DNA from: an uncultured Sterolibacterium sp.
GTDB taxonomy: Bacteria; Pseudomonadota; Gammaproteobacteria; Burkholderiales; Rhodocyclaceae
Length of the DNA: 55,715 bases
Reading direction: 5' to 3'
Assembly (NCBI GenBank): GCA_903832735.1
Contig: CAILCO010000083.1
Location: 1 to 55,715, forward strand
The stretch's first letter is position 1; each line of letters opens with the position of its first letter. The position numbers and the translations under genes are program-made. Positions 41,439 through 51,702 of the stretch are shown one piece after another. Below the pieces are notes generated by a model. The model saw only the letters and a program-made list of their open reading frames with translations. It made no database searches and was not told the DNA's origin.

Positions 41439-43505
41439 ATGGGCCAATCTGAGAATAATCCCATGGATCTGAATATCTCCCAGTGGCGCTCGCTCAAGAC
41501 CAGAGTGACCCTGTTCACTTTGGCGATTTTCGTCATCAGCATCTGCTCGCTGGCGCTCTACGTCAGCCGCTCGCTGCGTGAGGATATGGAACGTCAGTTG
41601 GGTGAACAACAGTTCTCGACGGTATCTTTTGTGGCCGCCGAAATCAATGAAGGACTGGCATTACGGATAAAGACCCTGGAAAAAGTCGCTCTCTCCATTG
41701 ACCAGTCCTTGTTGGGCAATCCCGCCGCCCTTCAGCAGATGCTCGAGCGCCAGGTTTTTGTCGATTTTTTCAATGCCGGAGTCGTTGCCGTAACGGCTGA
41801 CGGCACAGCCGTTGCCGATGCTCCGGTCGTTTCAAATCGCCGGGGAACGAACTATTTCAACAACGAAGCAACATATCTTGCCCTGAAAGAAGGCAGGACC
41901 GTCATCGGTCACCCGGTGCTGGGGAGAGTCCTGCATGAGCCGCTATTCAACATCAACGCGCCGATCCGCGATGCTGACGGTAAGGTAATCGGCGCACTGT
42001 TTGGCGTGATCAATCTCGCCAAACCGAATTTTCTCGACCGCATCGGGGAAAATCGCTACGGCAGGACCGGCGGCTACCTGCTAATCGCGCCGCAGCAGCG
42101 GTTGATTGTAACTGCCACCGACAAGAGCCGGATCATGCAATCCCTCCCCGCACGCGGTATCAACCCACAGATCGACCGCTTTGTTCAGGGCTACGAAGGT
42201 TATGTTGTTTACGTCAATGCAGTCGGCGTGGAAATACTCAATTCGGTCGCGAACGTTCCAGTGACGGGCTGGTACTTAGCGGCCAATCTGCCTACCGCGG
42301 AAGCTTTTGCGCCGATCCAAGATATGCAGCGGCGCATTCTGATCGCCACCATTGTCCTCACTCTGCTCGCAGGCGCTTTGACCTGGTGGATGTTGAAGCG
42401 CCAGCTTGCACCGATACTTAGCGCCGCCAAAACGCTAGCCTCCCTGCAGAGTCAAAACCAGCCTCCACAGCCCCTACCCATCGCCAGGTATGACGAAATC
42501 GGCGTTCTGATCAGCGGATTTAATGGCTTGCTGGGGATATTGGGGAAGGGGGAGGAAGAGCTTCGCAAGAGCAAGCATCAATACGACGCGATGGCCGCCA
42601 GAATTCCTGTGGGCATATACCTCCTGCGCAGCAAGCCGGACGGATCGTTCGCGCTCGACTACGCCAGCCCGAGGATGGCGGAAATGCTCAACCTGAGCGT
42701 TGACAGCCTTGTTGCCGATGCCACAGTCGTTTTCCAAGCGATACATGTGGATGACAGGGAGTCGTTTGTCAACTTGAATCAGGAGGGAATTCAACAACTG
42801 CGGCCATTTGACTGGATTGGTCGAGTTCCGGTCGGAGGAACGCTGAGGTGGCTGCACTTCACTTCGTCACCTGAACCACAGGAAGATGGAACCATTTTGT
42901 GGTTTGGCCTCATCGTCGACGTCACCGAGCGCAAGCAGATGGAGGACCAAATGCGTCAGCTGGCGACCTATGACACGCTCACCCAGTTGCCGAACCGTCG
43001 TCTGCTCAACGACCGGCTGAGCCAGACCATGGCTGCAAGCAAGCGCAGCGGCTGTTATGGCGCACTGATGTTCCTTGATCTGGACAATTTCAAGCCTTTG
43101 AACGATACCCATGGGCACGGAGTCGGCGACATGCTGTTGATCGAGGCAGCGGGTCGGCTGAAGAGTTGCGTTCGCGAACTGGACACCGTGGCCCGCTTCG
43201 GTGGCGATGAGTTTGTTGTGATGCTGGGCGAACTCTATGCGGATAAAGCCGAGTCGACCCAGCAGGCCGGAATCATTGCCGAAAAGATTCGCCTCGCCCT
43301 GGCGGAACCCTATCTGCTAACGATAAGAACCGGCGGGAAGCCCGACATGACCGTCGAACATCATTGTCAGGTGAGCATCGGCGTGGCCATGTACTACAAT
43401 CACGAGGCCAGCCAGGACGAGATCCTCAAGTGGGCCGACCAGGCAATGTATCAAGCAAAGGAGGCCGGGCGTAACCTCGTTCGGTTCTATGATTCAAACG
43501 CTTGA
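41439..43505 (+). CDS. Membrane dCACHE–PAS–GGDEF diguanylate cyclase
   Basis: A 688-residue sensor. It has an N-terminal membrane segment (VTLFTLAIFVISICSLALYV, about 20-40), a periplasmic double-CACHE domain (about 45-285; GTNYFNNEATYLALKEG, ILNSVANVPVTGWYLAANLP), and a second membrane segment (ILIATIVLTLLAGALTWWML). A HAMP-like stretch, a PAS domain (about 380-500) and GGDEF follow. The GGDEF motif is intact (ARFGGDEFVVML) and an RxxD inhibitory site (RELD) lies five residues before it. The start at ATG 41439 is preferred because GAGGGG is ten bases upstream; other in-frame starts lie close by. It probably makes cyclic di-GMP in response to a periplasmic ligand such as an organic acid. Confidence 0.9.
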   Translation: MGQSENNPMDLNISQWRSLKTRVTLFTLAIFVISICSLALYVSRSLREDMERQLGEQQFSTVSFVAAEINEGLALRIKTLEKVALSIDQSLLGNPAALQQMLERQVFVDFFNAGVVAVTADGTAVADAPVVSNRRGTNYFNNEATYLALKEGRTVIGHPVLGRVLHEPLFNINAPIRDADGKVIGALFGVINLAKPNFLDRIGENRYGRTGGYLLIAPQQRLIVTATDKSRIMQSLPARGINPQIDRFVQGYEGYVVYVNAVGVEILNSVANVPVTGWYLAANLPTAEAFAPIQDMQRRILIATIVLTLLAGALTWWMLKRQLAPILSAAKTLASLQSQNQPPQPLPIARYDEIGVLISGFNGLLGILGKGEEELRKSKHQYDAMAARIPVGIYLLRSKPDGSFALDYASPRMAEMLNLSVDSLVADATVVFQAIHVDDRESFVNLNQEGIQQLRPFDWIGRVPVGGTLRWLHFTSSPEPQEDGTILWFGLIVDVTERKQMEDQMRQLATYDTLTQLPNRRLLNDRLSQTMAASKRSGCYGALMFLDLDNFKPLNDTHGHGVGDMLLIEAAGRLKSCVRELDTVARFGGDEFVVMLGELYADKAESTQQAGIIAEKIRLALAEPYLLTIRTGGKPDMTVEHHCQVSIGVAMYYNHEASQDEILKWADQAMYQAKEAGRNLVRFYDSNA

Positions 43506-43778
43506 GCGGCCGCAAAGTGCGCTGCAACGGCCAGTTGAACCGGATCTTCTATTCAGAACTTTGTTGAAATGACTAAGTCCCCCCGCTGGTCACCAAATTT
43601 CAGCGCTGGACGAGTGACTGGAACGTGGCGTGAATTGCCGCTGGTCGGCCTTGAACGGCAACTTTGAGATGACTCGCAGCAAGCTCAACTGAAACGACTG
43701 CGCCACTTCGGTAACCGGTCATCGCCTAGCCATTCGTCAAATGCGTCTTCTGGGCAGCGAGACCCGGCTAGCCCAAGC
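43506..43778. other. Intergenic stretch, unexplained
   Basis: These 273 bases between convergent genes hold no credible reading frame. Similar short words recur (GCTGGTCA, CGCTGGTCGG, TTGAAC, CAACTGAAA), which recalls a decayed transposable element, but no open frame or clear terminal repeat supports that. Confidence 0.3.
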
Positions 43779-44411
43779 TCATCGCAATGACTGCATAACC
43801 CTAGGGCGCCAGTTCCACTGGTTTTCCCACGCGCCCCGCACCATGTTCGGATACTCGGGCTGGCCGAGGCTGCCGTTGTAGCGGCCGAGCGCACGGTAGA
43901 TGTCGCCGTGTTCGATGTCGAGGTAGTGGCGCAGGATGGTGCAGCCGTAGCGCAGGTTGGTGCGCAGATGGAAGAGATTGTTGTTCTTTTGCCCGATCAG
44001 CTTGACCCAGAACGGCATCACCTGCATGAAGCCGCGGGCGCCGGATCGTGACACGGCGTATTTGTGGAATCCGCTTTCCACCTGGATCACACCCAGCACC
44101 AGTTGCGGGTCGAGGCCGGCGCGCTTGGCCTCGTAATAGACAGTCTTGAGAAATTCCAGGCGTGCGGCGTGGTCGGTCATGCGTCGGTCGAGGCGCTGGG
44201 ACATTTCAGCCAGCCAGTTCGACTTCTCGTCGGCGCTAGGGAACCCCGTCTCCGGCGCAGCGCGGTCGGAAACCGCCGCGTGCAGAGCCGCCTGGACGCT
44301 GGCGGAAAGGGGTTCGTAGGCTTGCTCGCCGGCAACAGCGCGCTGCGTCAGCCCAAGCGCGAGGGCTGACGCCAGCAGCACTGCCGGCAGGAAGTTTCCG
44401 CTCAGCCGCAT
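43779..44411 (-). CDS. Lytic transglycosylase, SLT family
   Basis: A 210-residue exported murein hydrolase. A signal peptide is at about 1-28 ([21 protein letters not shown]). The SLT catalytic block is at about 100-200: the catalytic Glu in [27 protein letters not shown], with [13 protein letters not shown] and [15 protein letters not shown]. It cleaves glycan strands to anhydromuropeptides, which the AnmK encoded at 51703-52800 would help recycle. The gene overlaps the end of proS by ten bases on the same strand, so its translation should be coupled. Confidence 0.92.
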   Translation of the reverse strand: MRLSGNFLPAVLLASALALGLTQRAVAGEQAYEPLSASVQAALHAAVSDRAAPETGFPSADEKSNWLAEMSQRLDRRMTDHAARLEFLKTVYYEAKRAGLDPQLVLGVIQVESGFHKYAVSRSGARGFMQVMPFWVKLIGQKNNNLFHLRTNLRYGCTILRHYLDIEHGDIYRALGRYNGSLGQPEYPNMVRGAWENQWNWRPRVMQSLR

Positions 44412-46114
44412 ACTTTCAAGCGAACCCAGGCGATGATCTCGGCCAGCGGCACTTTTGCCGCCTCGGCGTCCTTGCGGCCCTGGTATTCGGCGATCCCCTC
44501 CTTCAGGCCGCGCTCGCCTATCACCAAGCGATGCGGGATGCCGGTGAGTTCCCAGTCGGCGAACATCACCCCGGGGCGCTCATCCCGGTCATCGAGCATG
44601 ACGTCCATGCCCGCTGCGGAAAGTTCGTCGTAAATCCGGTTCGCTGCCTCGCGAACGAGCGCCGATTTGCCGTAGGCCACCGGTACGATGACGAGTTGGA
44701 AGGGTGCGATTGCACTCGGGAATACGATGCCGCGGCTATCGTGGCCCTGCTCGATGGCCGCGCCGACGATGCGTGAGACGCCTATCCCGTAGCAGCCCAT
44801 CTCCATGATCTGGGGCTGTCCTTGCTCATTCAGGAAGCTGCATTTCAAGGCCGCGGAATATTTGCTGCGCAGTTGGAAGATGTGGCCGACCTCGATGCCG
44901 CGGCAGATTTCCAGGCTGCCTTTGCCGTCGGGTGAGGGGTCGCCCGCAACCGCGTTGCGGATGTCTGCCACCTTTGCCGGCAGCGGCAGATCCCGGCTGA
45001 AGTTCACGCCGGCGAGATGGTAGCCCGGCTTGTTGGCGCCACAGACGAAGTCGTTCATGGCGGCGACGCTGTGGTCGGCGATCACGGCAATGTCATTTGT
45101 TCCGACCGGACCGATGTAGCCGGGGCGGCAACCAAGGTGCTGCTCGATCTCTTCATCGTGGGCGAAGCGGAAATGGCCGACGATCTTTTGCGCCTTGATT
45201 TCATTCAGGTCATGGTCGCCGCGCAACAGCAGCAGGGCAAACGGCAGCGCTTCGTCCTCGCGCATGATGGCGATGGCTTTGACCATCTTGGCTATGCCTA
45301 GTCCCAGGAACTCCGCCACATCAGCGCACTTGATCTTGCCCGGCGTCGCCACTTCCCGCATCGTCTGGCTTGCAGACGGACGCGGGCCGGCCGGCGCCAG
45401 CGCCTCGGCCAGTTCGACATTGGCGGCATAGTCGGAATCCGGGCAGAAGGCGATGGCGTCCTCGCCGGAATCGGCCAGCACATGAAACTCATGCGAACCG
45501 GTGCCGCCGATCGAGCCGGGGTCGGCGGCCACGGCGCGGAAAGACAGGCCCAGCCGGGTGAAGATGCGCGTGTAGGTCTCGTACATGCAGGTATATTCGC
45601 GCTGCAAGTCCTCGAAACTGGCATGGAAGGAGTAGCCGTCCTTCATCAGGAACTCGCGCCCACGCATGACGCCGAAACGAGGACGGATCTCGTCGCGGAA
45701 CTTGGTCTGGATCTGGTAGAAGTGGCGCGGCAGTTGGCGGTAGCTCTTGATCTCGCGCCGAACCACGTCGGTGATGACTTCCTCGTGGGTCGGGCCGACG
45801 ACGAAGTCTCGCTGGTGGCGATCCTTGAAGCGCAAGAGTTCCGGCCCATACTGTTCCCAGCGTCCGGATTCCTGCCACAGTTCGGCCGGTTGCACCGCCG
45901 GCATCAACAACTCGATCGCGCCGGCCCGGTTCATTTCCTCGCGCACAATCGCTTCGACCTTGCGCAGGACGCGCAGGCCCAGCGGCATCCAGGTATAGAT
46001 GCCACCGGCCAGGCGGCGGATGAGGCCGGCGCGCAACATCAACTGATGGCTGATGATCTCGGCGTCGGATGGGGCTTCCTTGAGGGTGGAGATGAAGAAC
46101 TGGCTGGCGCGCAT
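44402..46114 (-). CDS. proS: Prolyl-tRNA synthetase, bacterial type
   Basis: A 570-residue class II synthetase, starting at [20 protein letters not shown]; the frame extends upstream but that part is antisense to rppH. Motif 1 region ([25 protein letters not shown]), motif 2 ([21 protein letters not shown]), the inserted editing domain (about 225-405; [12 protein letters not shown]) and motif 3 ([18 protein letters not shown]) are all visible. The length equals the E. coli type. It is divergent from rppH. Confidence 0.97.
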   Translation of the reverse strand: MRASQFFISTLKEAPSDAEIISHQLMLRAGLIRRLAGGIYTWMPLGLRVLRKVEAIVREEMNRAGAIELLMPAVQPAELWQESGRWEQYGPELLRFKDRHQRDFVVGPTHEEVITDVVRREIKSYRQLPRHFYQIQTKFRDEIRPRFGVMRGREFLMKDGYSFHASFEDLQREYTCMYETYTRIFTRLGLSFRAVAADPGSIGGTGSHEFHVLADSGEDAIAFCPDSDYAANVELAEALAPAGPRPSASQTMREVATPGKIKCADVAEFLGLGIAKMVKAIAIMREDEALPFALLLLRGDHDLNEIKAQKIVGHFRFAHDEEIEQHLGCRPGYIGPVGTNDIAVIADHSVAAMNDFVCGANKPGYHLAGVNFSRDLPLPAKVADIRNAVAGDPSPDGKGSLEICRGIEVGHIFQLRSKYSAALKCSFLNEQGQPQIMEMGCYGIGVSRIVGAAIEQGHDSRGIVFPSAIAPFQLVIVPVAYGKSALVREAANRIYDELSAAGMDVMLDDRDERPGVMFADWELTGIPHRLVIGERGLKEGIAEYQGRKDAEAAKVPLAEIIAWVRLKVCG

Positions 46115-46270
46115 GTAAGTGTCCGGAAAATGCGAATAACGAGATTCTACCGCGGCCACGGAGCCCGAGTTGGCTGCGCTCCTTTCGGTTATCGATTCGC
46201 CACGCCTTCTATTCGCAGCCAAACTGTGAAAAAATACAGCCAGTCCAATTGAAGAATTGAAGGTAGCATC

Positions 46271-46804
46271 ATGCTTGACCGTGAAGGCTATCGCCCGAAC
46301 GTCGGCATTGTCCTGGTCAACGGCCGCAACGAGGTTTTCTGGGGCAAGCGCATCCGCGAACATTCCTGGCAGTTTCCGCAGGGAGGCATCAATAGGGGCG
46401 AGACGCCCGAGCAGGCGATGTACCGCGAGCTGCACGAGGAAATCGGCCTGATGCCGACACATGTCGAGATCCTCGGTCGTACCCGGGACTGGCTGCGCTA
46501 TGACGTGCCCAAGCACTGGGTCCGCCGTGAATGGCGCAATACCTACAAGGGCCAGAAGCAGATCTGGTTCCTGTTGCGTCTGGTCGGCCGCGATTCCGAT
46601 GTCTGCCTGCGGGCCAGCGATCACCCGGAGTTCGATGCCTGGCGCTGGAACGAATACTGGGTGCCGCTCGAGGCGGTGATCGAATTCAAGCGCTTCGTCT
46701 ATCAAAGTGCGCTGACCGAACTGGCCCGCTATCTGCTGTTCCATCCCGCCGACAAGAAGCCGCACTGGACCATGCCGGTCGGCCACGACTCGGATGTCCG
46801 CTAA
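46271..46804 (+). CDS. rppH: RNA pyrophosphohydrolase RppH
   Basis: A 177-residue Nudix hydrolase that removes pyrophosphate from RNA 5' ends and starts mRNA decay. The N-terminus is [26 protein letters not shown]. The Nudix box [20 protein letters not shown] continues into IGLMP, and the typical tail [26 protein letters not shown] follows. GAAGG precedes the ATG. Its stop shares a base with the coq7 start. Confidence 0.95.
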   Translation: MLDREGYRPNVGIVLVNGRNEVFWGKRIREHSWQFPQGGINRGETPEQAMYRELHEEIGLMPTHVEILGRTRDWLRYDVPKHWVRREWRNTYKGQKQIWFLLRLVGRDSDVCLRASDHPEFDAWRWNEYWVPLEAVIEFKRFVYQSALTELARYLLFHPADKKPHWTMPVGHDSDVR

Positions 46805-47424
46805 TGCTTGATCCGCTGATCATTGCAGTCGACCGGGCCTTGCGCACGCTGTTTGCGCCGGCGCCGACGGCGCGTGCCGTGCCCGGCGCGGAAGAGCCCG
46901 AAGGCGACATGACCGCAGCGGAACGCGCCCATGCCGCCGCCTTGATGCGCGTTAATCACTGCGGAGAGATTTGCGCCCAGGCGCTGTACCAAGGCCAGGC
47001 GCTGACTTCGCACGATCCGGCGATCGGCGCTGCGCTGCGCCAAGCGGCCTGGGAGGAGACCGAGCATCTGGCCTGGACCGAGAGGCGCATCGCCGAGTTG
47101 GGCGGGCGCAAGAGCCTGCTCAATCCGTTGTGGTATGGCGGCGCGCTGGCCCTTGGGGTGCTTGCAGGCAAGTTCGGCGATGCCTGGAATCTGGGCTTTC
47201 TCGCCGAGACCGAGCGTCAGGTCGAGTCTCATCTGGAACGCCACAAGGCGCGCCTGCCCCGGCAGGACCGCCGCTCCTGGGAGATCCTCGAGCAGATGCG
47301 GGCCGACGAAGCCGGTCACGCGCAAGCCGCGGTACGCCTGGGCGCCAGGGAATTGCCTGGGCCGGTCAAGGCGGCGATGCTGCTGGCTTCGAAACTGATG
47401 AAGGGCGCCGCCTACCGCATCTAG
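46804..47424 (+). CDS. coq7: Ubiquinone hydroxylase Coq7 (di-iron demethoxy-ubiquinol hydroxylase)
   Basis: A 206-residue di-iron protein for a late hydroxylation step of ubiquinone synthesis. Ligands are visible in [11 protein letters not shown], the first ExxH in WEETEHLAW, a mid Glu in [14 protein letters not shown], and the second ExxH in ADEAGHAQ. The start is the TAATG overlap with rppH; a longer frame inside rppH is a shadow. Its TAG stop lies in the CTAG that opens the 62-bp repeat. Confidence 0.93.
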   Translation: MLDPLIIAVDRALRTLFAPAPTARAVPGAEEPEGDMTAAERAHAAALMRVNHCGEICAQALYQGQALTSHDPAIGAALRQAAWEETEHLAWTERRIAELGGRKSLLNPLWYGGALALGVLAGKFGDAWNLGFLAETERQVESHLERHKARLPRQDRRSWEILEQMRADEAGHAQAAVRLGARELPGPVKAAMLLASKLMKGAAYRI

Positions 47425-47482
47425 AGCCCGTCGTTGTCTGAAAGACAACCCAGGGCTCTTGTGCCAGCGAAGCAGGTGCTAG
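47421..47482. repeat. 62-bp structured dispersed repeat, copy 2
   Basis: This matches 12228-12289 in 54 of 62 positions. The inner stem here is GTTGTCT/AGACAAC in place of GTTGCCC/GGGCAAC, so both changed pairs stay paired. The element exactly fills the gap between two convergent genes and its terminal CTAG words supply both stop codons. It is likely used as a bidirectional terminator. Confidence 0.75.
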
Positions 47483-47901
47483 TCCGCCTCGACGATCTCC
47501 CAGTCGTGGCTGAGCTCTGCCGTCTTGCCCAGCATGATCGAGGCCGAGCAGTATTTCTCGGCGGAAAGTTTGATCGCGCGCTCCACGGCTTCGGGCTTCA
47601 GTCCCCTGCCCCTGACGACGAAGTGGAAGTGAATTTTGGTGAACACCTTAGGGTCGGCTTCGGCGCGCTCCGCATGCAGTTTCGCCTCGCAGCCGGTGAT
47701 TTCCTGGCGCCCGCGTTTCAGGATCATTACCACATCGAAAGCGCTGCAGCCGCCCGCGCCGGCCAAAACCAGTTCCATCGGTCTGGGCGCCAGATTGCGC
47801 CCTCCGGCATCGGGTGCGCCATCCATTGTCACCAGATGGCCGCTGCCGGTTTCGGCGACGAAGCTCATGCCCCCATCAATCCATCGTACGCTGCATTCCA
47901 T
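47479..47901 (-). CDS. OsmC-family protein
   Basis: A 140-residue protein of the OsmC/Ohr fold with two conserved Cys positions (AGAGGCSAFDVVMIL and AEKYCSASIMLGK), plus NLAPRPMELVLAG and KIHFHFVVRGRGL. Family members reduce organic hydroperoxides through the Cys pair. This short YhfA-like form is less well characterised. It is convergent with coq7 and divergent from rplM. Its stop falls inside the 62-bp repeat. Confidence 0.88.
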   Translation of the reverse strand: MECSVRWIDGGMSFVAETGSGHLVTMDGAPDAGGRNLAPRPMELVLAGAGGCSAFDVVMILKRGRQEITGCEAKLHAERAEADPKVFTKIHFHFVVRGRGLKPEAVERAIKLSAEKYCSASIMLGKTAELSHDWEIVEAD

Positions 47902-47978
47902 GTTCGCTATCCCTTACTATTGATCTCTCCGTATTGTAGCGTCTGCCGCGCATCGGAGCGCCGCATGTCGGATGCGGT

Positions 47979-48008
47979 TTGACAGACGGGCCGTTGCTGT
48001 CCTACAAT
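47979..48008 (+). promoter_or_regulatory. Sigma-70 promoter of rplM–rpsI
   Basis: TTGACA at 47979-47984 and TACAAT at 48003-48008 with an 18-base spacer, about 50 bases upstream of the rplM ATG. A near-consensus pair fits strong ribosomal protein expression. Confidence 0.7.
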
Positions 48009-48060
48009 GCGCGGTTTCCGAAATGAGCCCCTGTCCGGGCGATGGATGCTGAGGAACCCC

Positions 48061-48489
48061 ATGAAGACCTTTTCCGCCAAGCCGCATGAAGTCACGCGCG
48101 ACTGGTTCATAGTTGATGCCACTGATAAGGTGCTGGGCCGGCTGGCCGCCGAACTCGCACGCCGCCTGCGCGGCAAGCACAAGCCGGAATACACGCCGCA
48201 CGTCGATACCGGCGACTATATCGTCGTAGTCAATGTCGAGAAGCTGCGCGTTACCGGCAACAAGGCTGAGGACAAGAAGTATTACCGCCATACCGGTTAT
48301 CCCGGCGGTATCTACGAAACGAATTTCAAGAAACTGCAGGAGCGTTTCCCTGGGCGAATCTTGGAGAAGGCCGTCAAGGGCATGCTGCCCAAGGGTCCCT
48401 TGGGCTATGCAATGTTGAAAAAAATGAAATGCTATGCCGGCACCGCGCATCCTCATAGCGCGCAGCAGCCGAAACCGCTGGTCGTTTGA
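48061..48489 (+). CDS. rplM: 50S ribosomal protein L13
   Basis: 142 residues, the usual length, with [28 protein letters not shown], the [22 protein letters not shown] region and [23 protein letters not shown] 48061 is chosen over an upstream frame extension that lies in the promoter region. It binds 23S rRNA early in 50S assembly and is paired with rpsI eleven bases downstream. Confidence 0.98.
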   Translation: MKTFSAKPHEVTRDWFIVDATDKVLGRLAAELARRLRGKHKPEYTPHVDTGDYIVVVNVEKLRVTGNKAEDKKYYRHTGYPGGIYETNFKKLQERFPGRILEKAVKGMLPKGPLGYAMLKKMKCYAGTAHPHSAQQPKPLVV

Positions 48490-48500
48490 TAGGAACCGTT

Positions 48501-48893
48501 ATGGCAGCGAATTATTATTACGGAACTGGGCGTCGCAAGACTGCTGTGGCGCGCGTGTTCATGAAACAAGGCTCTGGCAAGTTCATCGTCAATGACAAGC
48601 CGGTGGATGATTTCTTCTCGCGCGAAACCGGTCGCATGGTGGTGCGTCAGCCGCTCGAATTGACTCAGCACGGTGCCACCTTCGACATCATGGTGAACGT
48701 CACCGGTGGCGGCGAATCCGGCCAGGCCGGCGCCGTCCGACACGGCATCACACGGGCCTTGATCGATTACGATGCACTGCTCAAGCCGGCTCTCTCCAAG
48801 GCGGGCTTTGTTACCCGCGATGCGCGCGAAGTCGAGCGGAAGAAGGTCGGCTTCCACAAGGCGCGTCGGCGCAAGCAGTTCTCCAAGCGCTAA
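48501..48893 (+). CDS. rpsI: 30S ribosomal protein S9
   Basis: 130 residues with the typical start [17 protein letters not shown] and the basic C-terminal tail [14 protein letters not shown] that reaches the P-site tRNA. AGGAACC precedes the ATG. It is followed by an intrinsic terminator. Confidence 0.98.
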   Translation: MAANYYYGTGRRKTAVARVFMKQGSGKFIVNDKPVDDFFSRETGRMVVRQPLELTQHGATFDIMVNVTGGGESGQAGAVRHGITRALIDYDALLKPALSKAGFVTRDAREVERKKVGFHKARRRKQFSKR

Positions 48894-48939
48894 ATACGTT
48901 TCACGCTGTTGGCTGCTGGCTGGCCAAACGCTTAGTAAG

Positions 48940-48970
48940 AGCCGCCCACAGGTACGCTGGGGCGGCTTTT
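48940..48970 (+). terminator. Intrinsic terminator of rplM–rpsI
   Basis: AGCCGCCC pairs with GGGCGGCT around a loop of about 12 bases, followed by TTTT, 47 bases after the rpsI stop. It has a classic form on the plus strand. Confidence 0.8.
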
Positions 48971-49044
48971 ACGTTTGCCATGAGCGCGCGCCAAGCTTGC
49001 CCGGTTGCTCCGACTATAATGGTCAAATGAACCCAGGGGGACGG

Positions 49045-50073
49045 ATGATAAAGGTAGGCATCGTCGGCGGAACAGGGTACACAGGCGTTGAACTCCTGCG
49101 CTTGCTTGCCCAGCATCCCCAGGTCGAACTGGTGGCGGTTACTTCGCGCGCAGAGACGGGAACGGCGGTGGCCGACATGTTCCCCAGTCTGCGCGGCCGA
49201 GTCGGCCTGAGGTTCAGCGACCCGGCATCCTCGCCGCTGGACACTTGCGACGTGGTGTTCTTTGCCACCCCCAACGGCGTCGCCATGCATCAGGCGAGAG
49301 CGCTGCTGGAAGCCGGGGTGCGCGTGATTGATCTGGCCGCCGACTTTCGCATCAAGGACGTACCGCTGTGGGAAAAGTGGTACGGCATGGCGCATGGCTG
49401 TCCTGAACTGGTTGCTCAGGCAGTCTATGGTCTGCCCGAAGTGAATCGCGAGCAGATTCGCGGTGCGCGGCTTGTGGCCAACCCCGGCTGCTTTCCGACG
49501 GCGACCCAGTTGGGTTTTTTGCCCTTGGTGGAGGCGGGTTGCGTTGATCCAGAGCATCTTATCGCCGACGCCAAATCGGGCGTCTCCGGTGCCGGACGCA
49601 AGGCCGAGATGCCCTATCTTTTTTCCGAGGCCAGCGACAATTTCAAGGCCTACGGAGTCCCGGGCCACCGCCATCTGCCGGAGATTCGCCAGGGTCTGGA
49701 AATTGCCGCTGGTCGCACCGTAGGTCTGACTTTCGTGCCGCACTTGACGCCGATGATCCGCGGTATTCATGCCACGCTCTACGCCCGGATTACCCGCGAG
49801 GAGGATTTTCAGTCGTTGTTCGAGCAACGTTACGCCAGTGAAGCTTTTGTCGACGTGCTGCCCTCAGGCAGCCATCCCGAAACCCGTTCGGTTCGTGCCG
49901 CCAATATCTGTCGCATCGCGGTACACAGACCTCAGGGCGGGGACACCCTAGTGGTGTTGTCGGTGATCGATAACCTCGTCAAGGGGGCCGCCGGCCAGGC
50001 AATGCAAAACATGAACATCATGTTTGGGATCGATGAGTGCGCGGGCCTTTTGCAAATCCCCGTCTTGCCTTGA
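49045..50073 (+). CDS. argC: N-acetyl-gamma-glutamyl-phosphate reductase
   Basis: A 342-residue enzyme of arginine synthesis, reducing N-acetylglutamyl phosphate to the semialdehyde with NADPH. The dinucleotide loop [18 protein letters not shown] opens the protein, the catalytic Cys is in [18 protein letters not shown], and [11 protein letters not shown] and [10 protein letters not shown] follow. ATG 49045 is preferred because AGGGGGA lies at good spacing; an in-frame ATG 18 bases earlier is possible. A TATAAT at 49015 may be the -10 element. Confidence 0.95.
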   Translation: MIKVGIVGGTGYTGVELLRLLAQHPQVELVAVTSRAETGTAVADMFPSLRGRVGLRFSDPASSPLDTCDVVFFATPNGVAMHQARALLEAGVRVIDLAADFRIKDVPLWEKWYGMAHGCPELVAQAVYGLPEVNREQIRGARLVANPGCFPTATQLGFLPLVEAGCVDPEHLIADAKSGVSGAGRKAEMPYLFSEASDNFKAYGVPGHRHLPEIRQGLEIAAGRTVGLTFVPHLTPMIRGIHATLYARITREEDFQSLFEQRYASEAFVDVLPSGSHPETRSVRAANICRIAVHRPQGGDTLVVLSVIDNLVKGAAGQAMQNMNIMFGIDECAGLLQIPVLP

Positions 50074-50804
50074 CGCTGCGCCGTTGGCGCGGGCGTTTCG
50101 GGATATCCGCGCCCCGTGTGGCGGTACGCACCCATTTGCCCTGGTATTGGCGAGCCATCGGCGCCGTCGCGATACTGGCGCTGTCTCTGGCCCTCGCTGG
50201 CTGGATCTATGATGCGGGGCGCCGCTTCTCCGGTGTTGATCGTGGCGCGACGGAACAGGAACTCAATACGTTGCGGGCAAACTCGTCTGCACTGGAGTTG
50301 GAGCTGGCCAGATTGCGCAGCTTGGCCGATGCCAGTGAGAGCAAGTTGCAGATCGAACTCACTGCCCAGCAGCAGTTGACTCGTCAGGCCAAGGCGCTGG
50401 AAGAGGAAAATGACCGGCTCAAGCAAGACTTGTCGGTGTTTGAAGCGCTGGCCCAGGCGGAGGAAAAGGAAGGCAGCCTCAGCATCAACCGTTTGCGTGT
50501 CGAAGCGGACGGTACCGGCCTTTATCGCTACAGAATGCTGGTGGCCATTCAAGGGGGAAAGAAGGAACGCGAATTCAATGGTAGCCTTCAGTTGGCCATC
50601 ACCCTTCTGCAGGACGGCAAAAGTGTTATGATGGTTTTGCCGTCCGCAGGCGCTTCGGTCGTACGAGACTACGATTTGAAATTCAAGTACTTTCGTCGAG
50701 TAGAAGGAACATTCAAAGTCCCCACTGCAGCAAGGGTCAGAAGCGTGGAGGTGCGCTTGCTGCAGGATGGCGTGCTCAAGGCATCCAAGATCGCCGCGAT
50801 GTAA
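50037..50804 (+). CDS. Membrane-anchored coiled-coil protein, DUF6776-like
   Basis: About 255 residues: a basic N-terminus ([25 protein letters not shown]), one membrane segment ([19 protein letters not shown], about 41-59), a coiled coil (about 75-135; [22 protein letters not shown]), then a beta-rich C-terminal part (about 145-255). The layout fits a small family of uncharacterised proteobacterial inner-membrane proteins found next to a bactofilin. The start is uncertain: GTG 50037 overlaps argC by 37 bases, and a TTG near 50070 is an alternative. It may anchor or position the bactofilin encoded 12 bases downstream (inference). Confidence 0.7.
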   Translation: MRGPFANPRLALTLRRWRGRFGISAPRVAVRTHLPWYWRAIGAVAILALSLALAGWIYDAGRRFSGVDRGATEQELNTLRANSSALELELARLRSLADASESKLQIELTAQQQLTRQAKALEEENDRLKQDLSVFEALAQAEEKEGSLSINRLRVEADGTGLYRYRMLVAIQGGKKEREFNGSLQLAITLLQDGKSVMMVLPSAGASVVRDYDLKFKYFRRVEGTFKVPTAARVRSVEVRLLQDGVLKASKIAAM

Positions 50805-50816
50805 GAGAGGTAGCCT

Positions 50817-51224
50817 ATGTTTCCGAAGAAAGCAAACAAGCCGCAGGGGCGTATCGATAGTCTGATTGGCGCCGGTACCCGGGTTAACGGCAGCGTCACC
50901 TTCACCGGCGGGTTGCGCGTCGATGGCGAGATCAAAGGCAACGTGAGCGCCAGTGACGAACAGCTGAGTACTCTGGTGGTGAGTGAGAATGCCTGCATCG
51001 AAGGCGAGATCAGCGTCTCTCACCTAGTGATCAATGGCACGGTGATAGGGCCGGTGTTTTCCAGCGGATATTTGGAACTTCAGTCCCTTGCGCGGGTCAC
51101 AGGAGACTTGCAGTACAACTCTATCGAGATTCATCTAGGCGCAGTTGTTCAAGGGCGTTTGGTGCATCAGGGGGTTGTGGCGACGGGCAAGACCCAGGAA
51201 TTGAAACTGGCTTCGAGCAACTGA
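50817..51224 (+). CDS. Bactofilin (polymer-forming cytoskeletal protein)
   Basis: A 135-residue protein made almost wholly of the bactofilin beta-helix (DSLIGAGTRVNGSVTFTGGLRVDGEIKGNV, VVSENACIEGEISVSHLVINGTVIGPV, ARVTGDLQYNSIEIHLGAVVQGRLV), with short polar tails. Bactofilins polymerise without nucleotide and guide cell shape or local cell-wall synthesis. AGAGAGG precedes the ATG. Nearby murein genes (M23 peptidase, anmK) fit an envelope theme. Confidence 0.93.
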   Translation: MFPKKANKPQGRIDSLIGAGTRVNGSVTFTGGLRVDGEIKGNVSASDEQLSTLVVSENACIEGEISVSHLVINGTVIGPVFSSGYLELQSLARVTGDLQYNSIEIHLGAVVQGRLVHQGVVATGKTQELKLASSN

Positions 51225-51235
51225 CCAGAAACATC

Positions 51236-51252
51236 TGCCTAGGGCCTAGGCA
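51236..51252. promoter_or_regulatory. Palindrome between bactofilin and erpA
   Basis: TGCCTAGGGCCTAGGCA has perfect eight-base arms around one base, 12 bases after the bactofilin stop. No T-run follows closely. It could be a weak terminator or a binding site for erpA control. Confidence 0.3.
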
Positions 51253-51297
51253 ATTGCGCGATAGTTTTTCCATCAAAATTTAACAGGAGTTTAGCCA

Positions 51298-51648
51298 ATG
51301 AATGCTGTGGCCGAAATGCCGGTGCCGGTGGTTTTCACCGATAACGCCGCCAACAAGGTGAAGGAACTCATCACCGAGGAAGGCAATGCGGAACTCAAGT
51401 TGCGGGTATTCGTCAGCGGTGGTGGCTGTTCCGGCTTCCAGTACGGATTTACCTTCGACGAAGTGTGCAACGAGGACGACACCATTCTCGAAAAAAGCGG
51501 TGTCACCTTGCTGATCGATCCGATGAGCTACCAGTATCTGGTCGGTGCGGAAATCGATTATTCGGAAGGTCTCGAGGGCGCGCAGTTTGTCATCAAGAAC
51601 CCGAACGCCACATCCACCTGCGGTTGCGGTTCCTCTTTTTCCGCCTGA
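51298..51648 (+). CDS. erpA: Iron-sulfur cluster insertion protein ErpA
   Basis: A 116-residue A-type carrier with the three cluster-binding Cys in [13 protein letters not shown] and [11 protein letters not shown]. ErpA passes [4Fe-4S] clusters to apoproteins such as IspG and IspH of the MEP pathway, which means this organism would make isoprenoids by that route (consistent with idi being optional). AACAGGAG precedes the ATG. Confidence 0.95.
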   Translation: MNAVAEMPVPVVFTDNAANKVKELITEEGNAELKLRVFVSGGGCSGFQYGFTFDEVCNEDDTILEKSGVTLLIDPMSYQYLVGAEIDYSEGLEGAQFVIKNPNATSTCGCGSSFSA

Positions 51649-51673
51649 GCGGAACGTATCCGGTGCTCGAAGA

Positions 51674-51697
51674 CTAGGGGCGCTACGGCGCCCCTAG
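51674..51697. terminator. Bidirectional hairpin between erpA and anmK
   Basis: Perfect ten-base arms CTAGGGGCGC/GCGCCCCTAG with TACG loop in the 54-base gap between convergent genes. There is no long T-run on either side. Confidence 0.6.
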
Positions 51698-51702
51698 CGC
51701 GT

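Noticed and set aside
46115-46786. N-terminal extension of proS
   Set aside because: It is antisense to rppH and the intergenic region; the ProRS family begins at MRASQFF.
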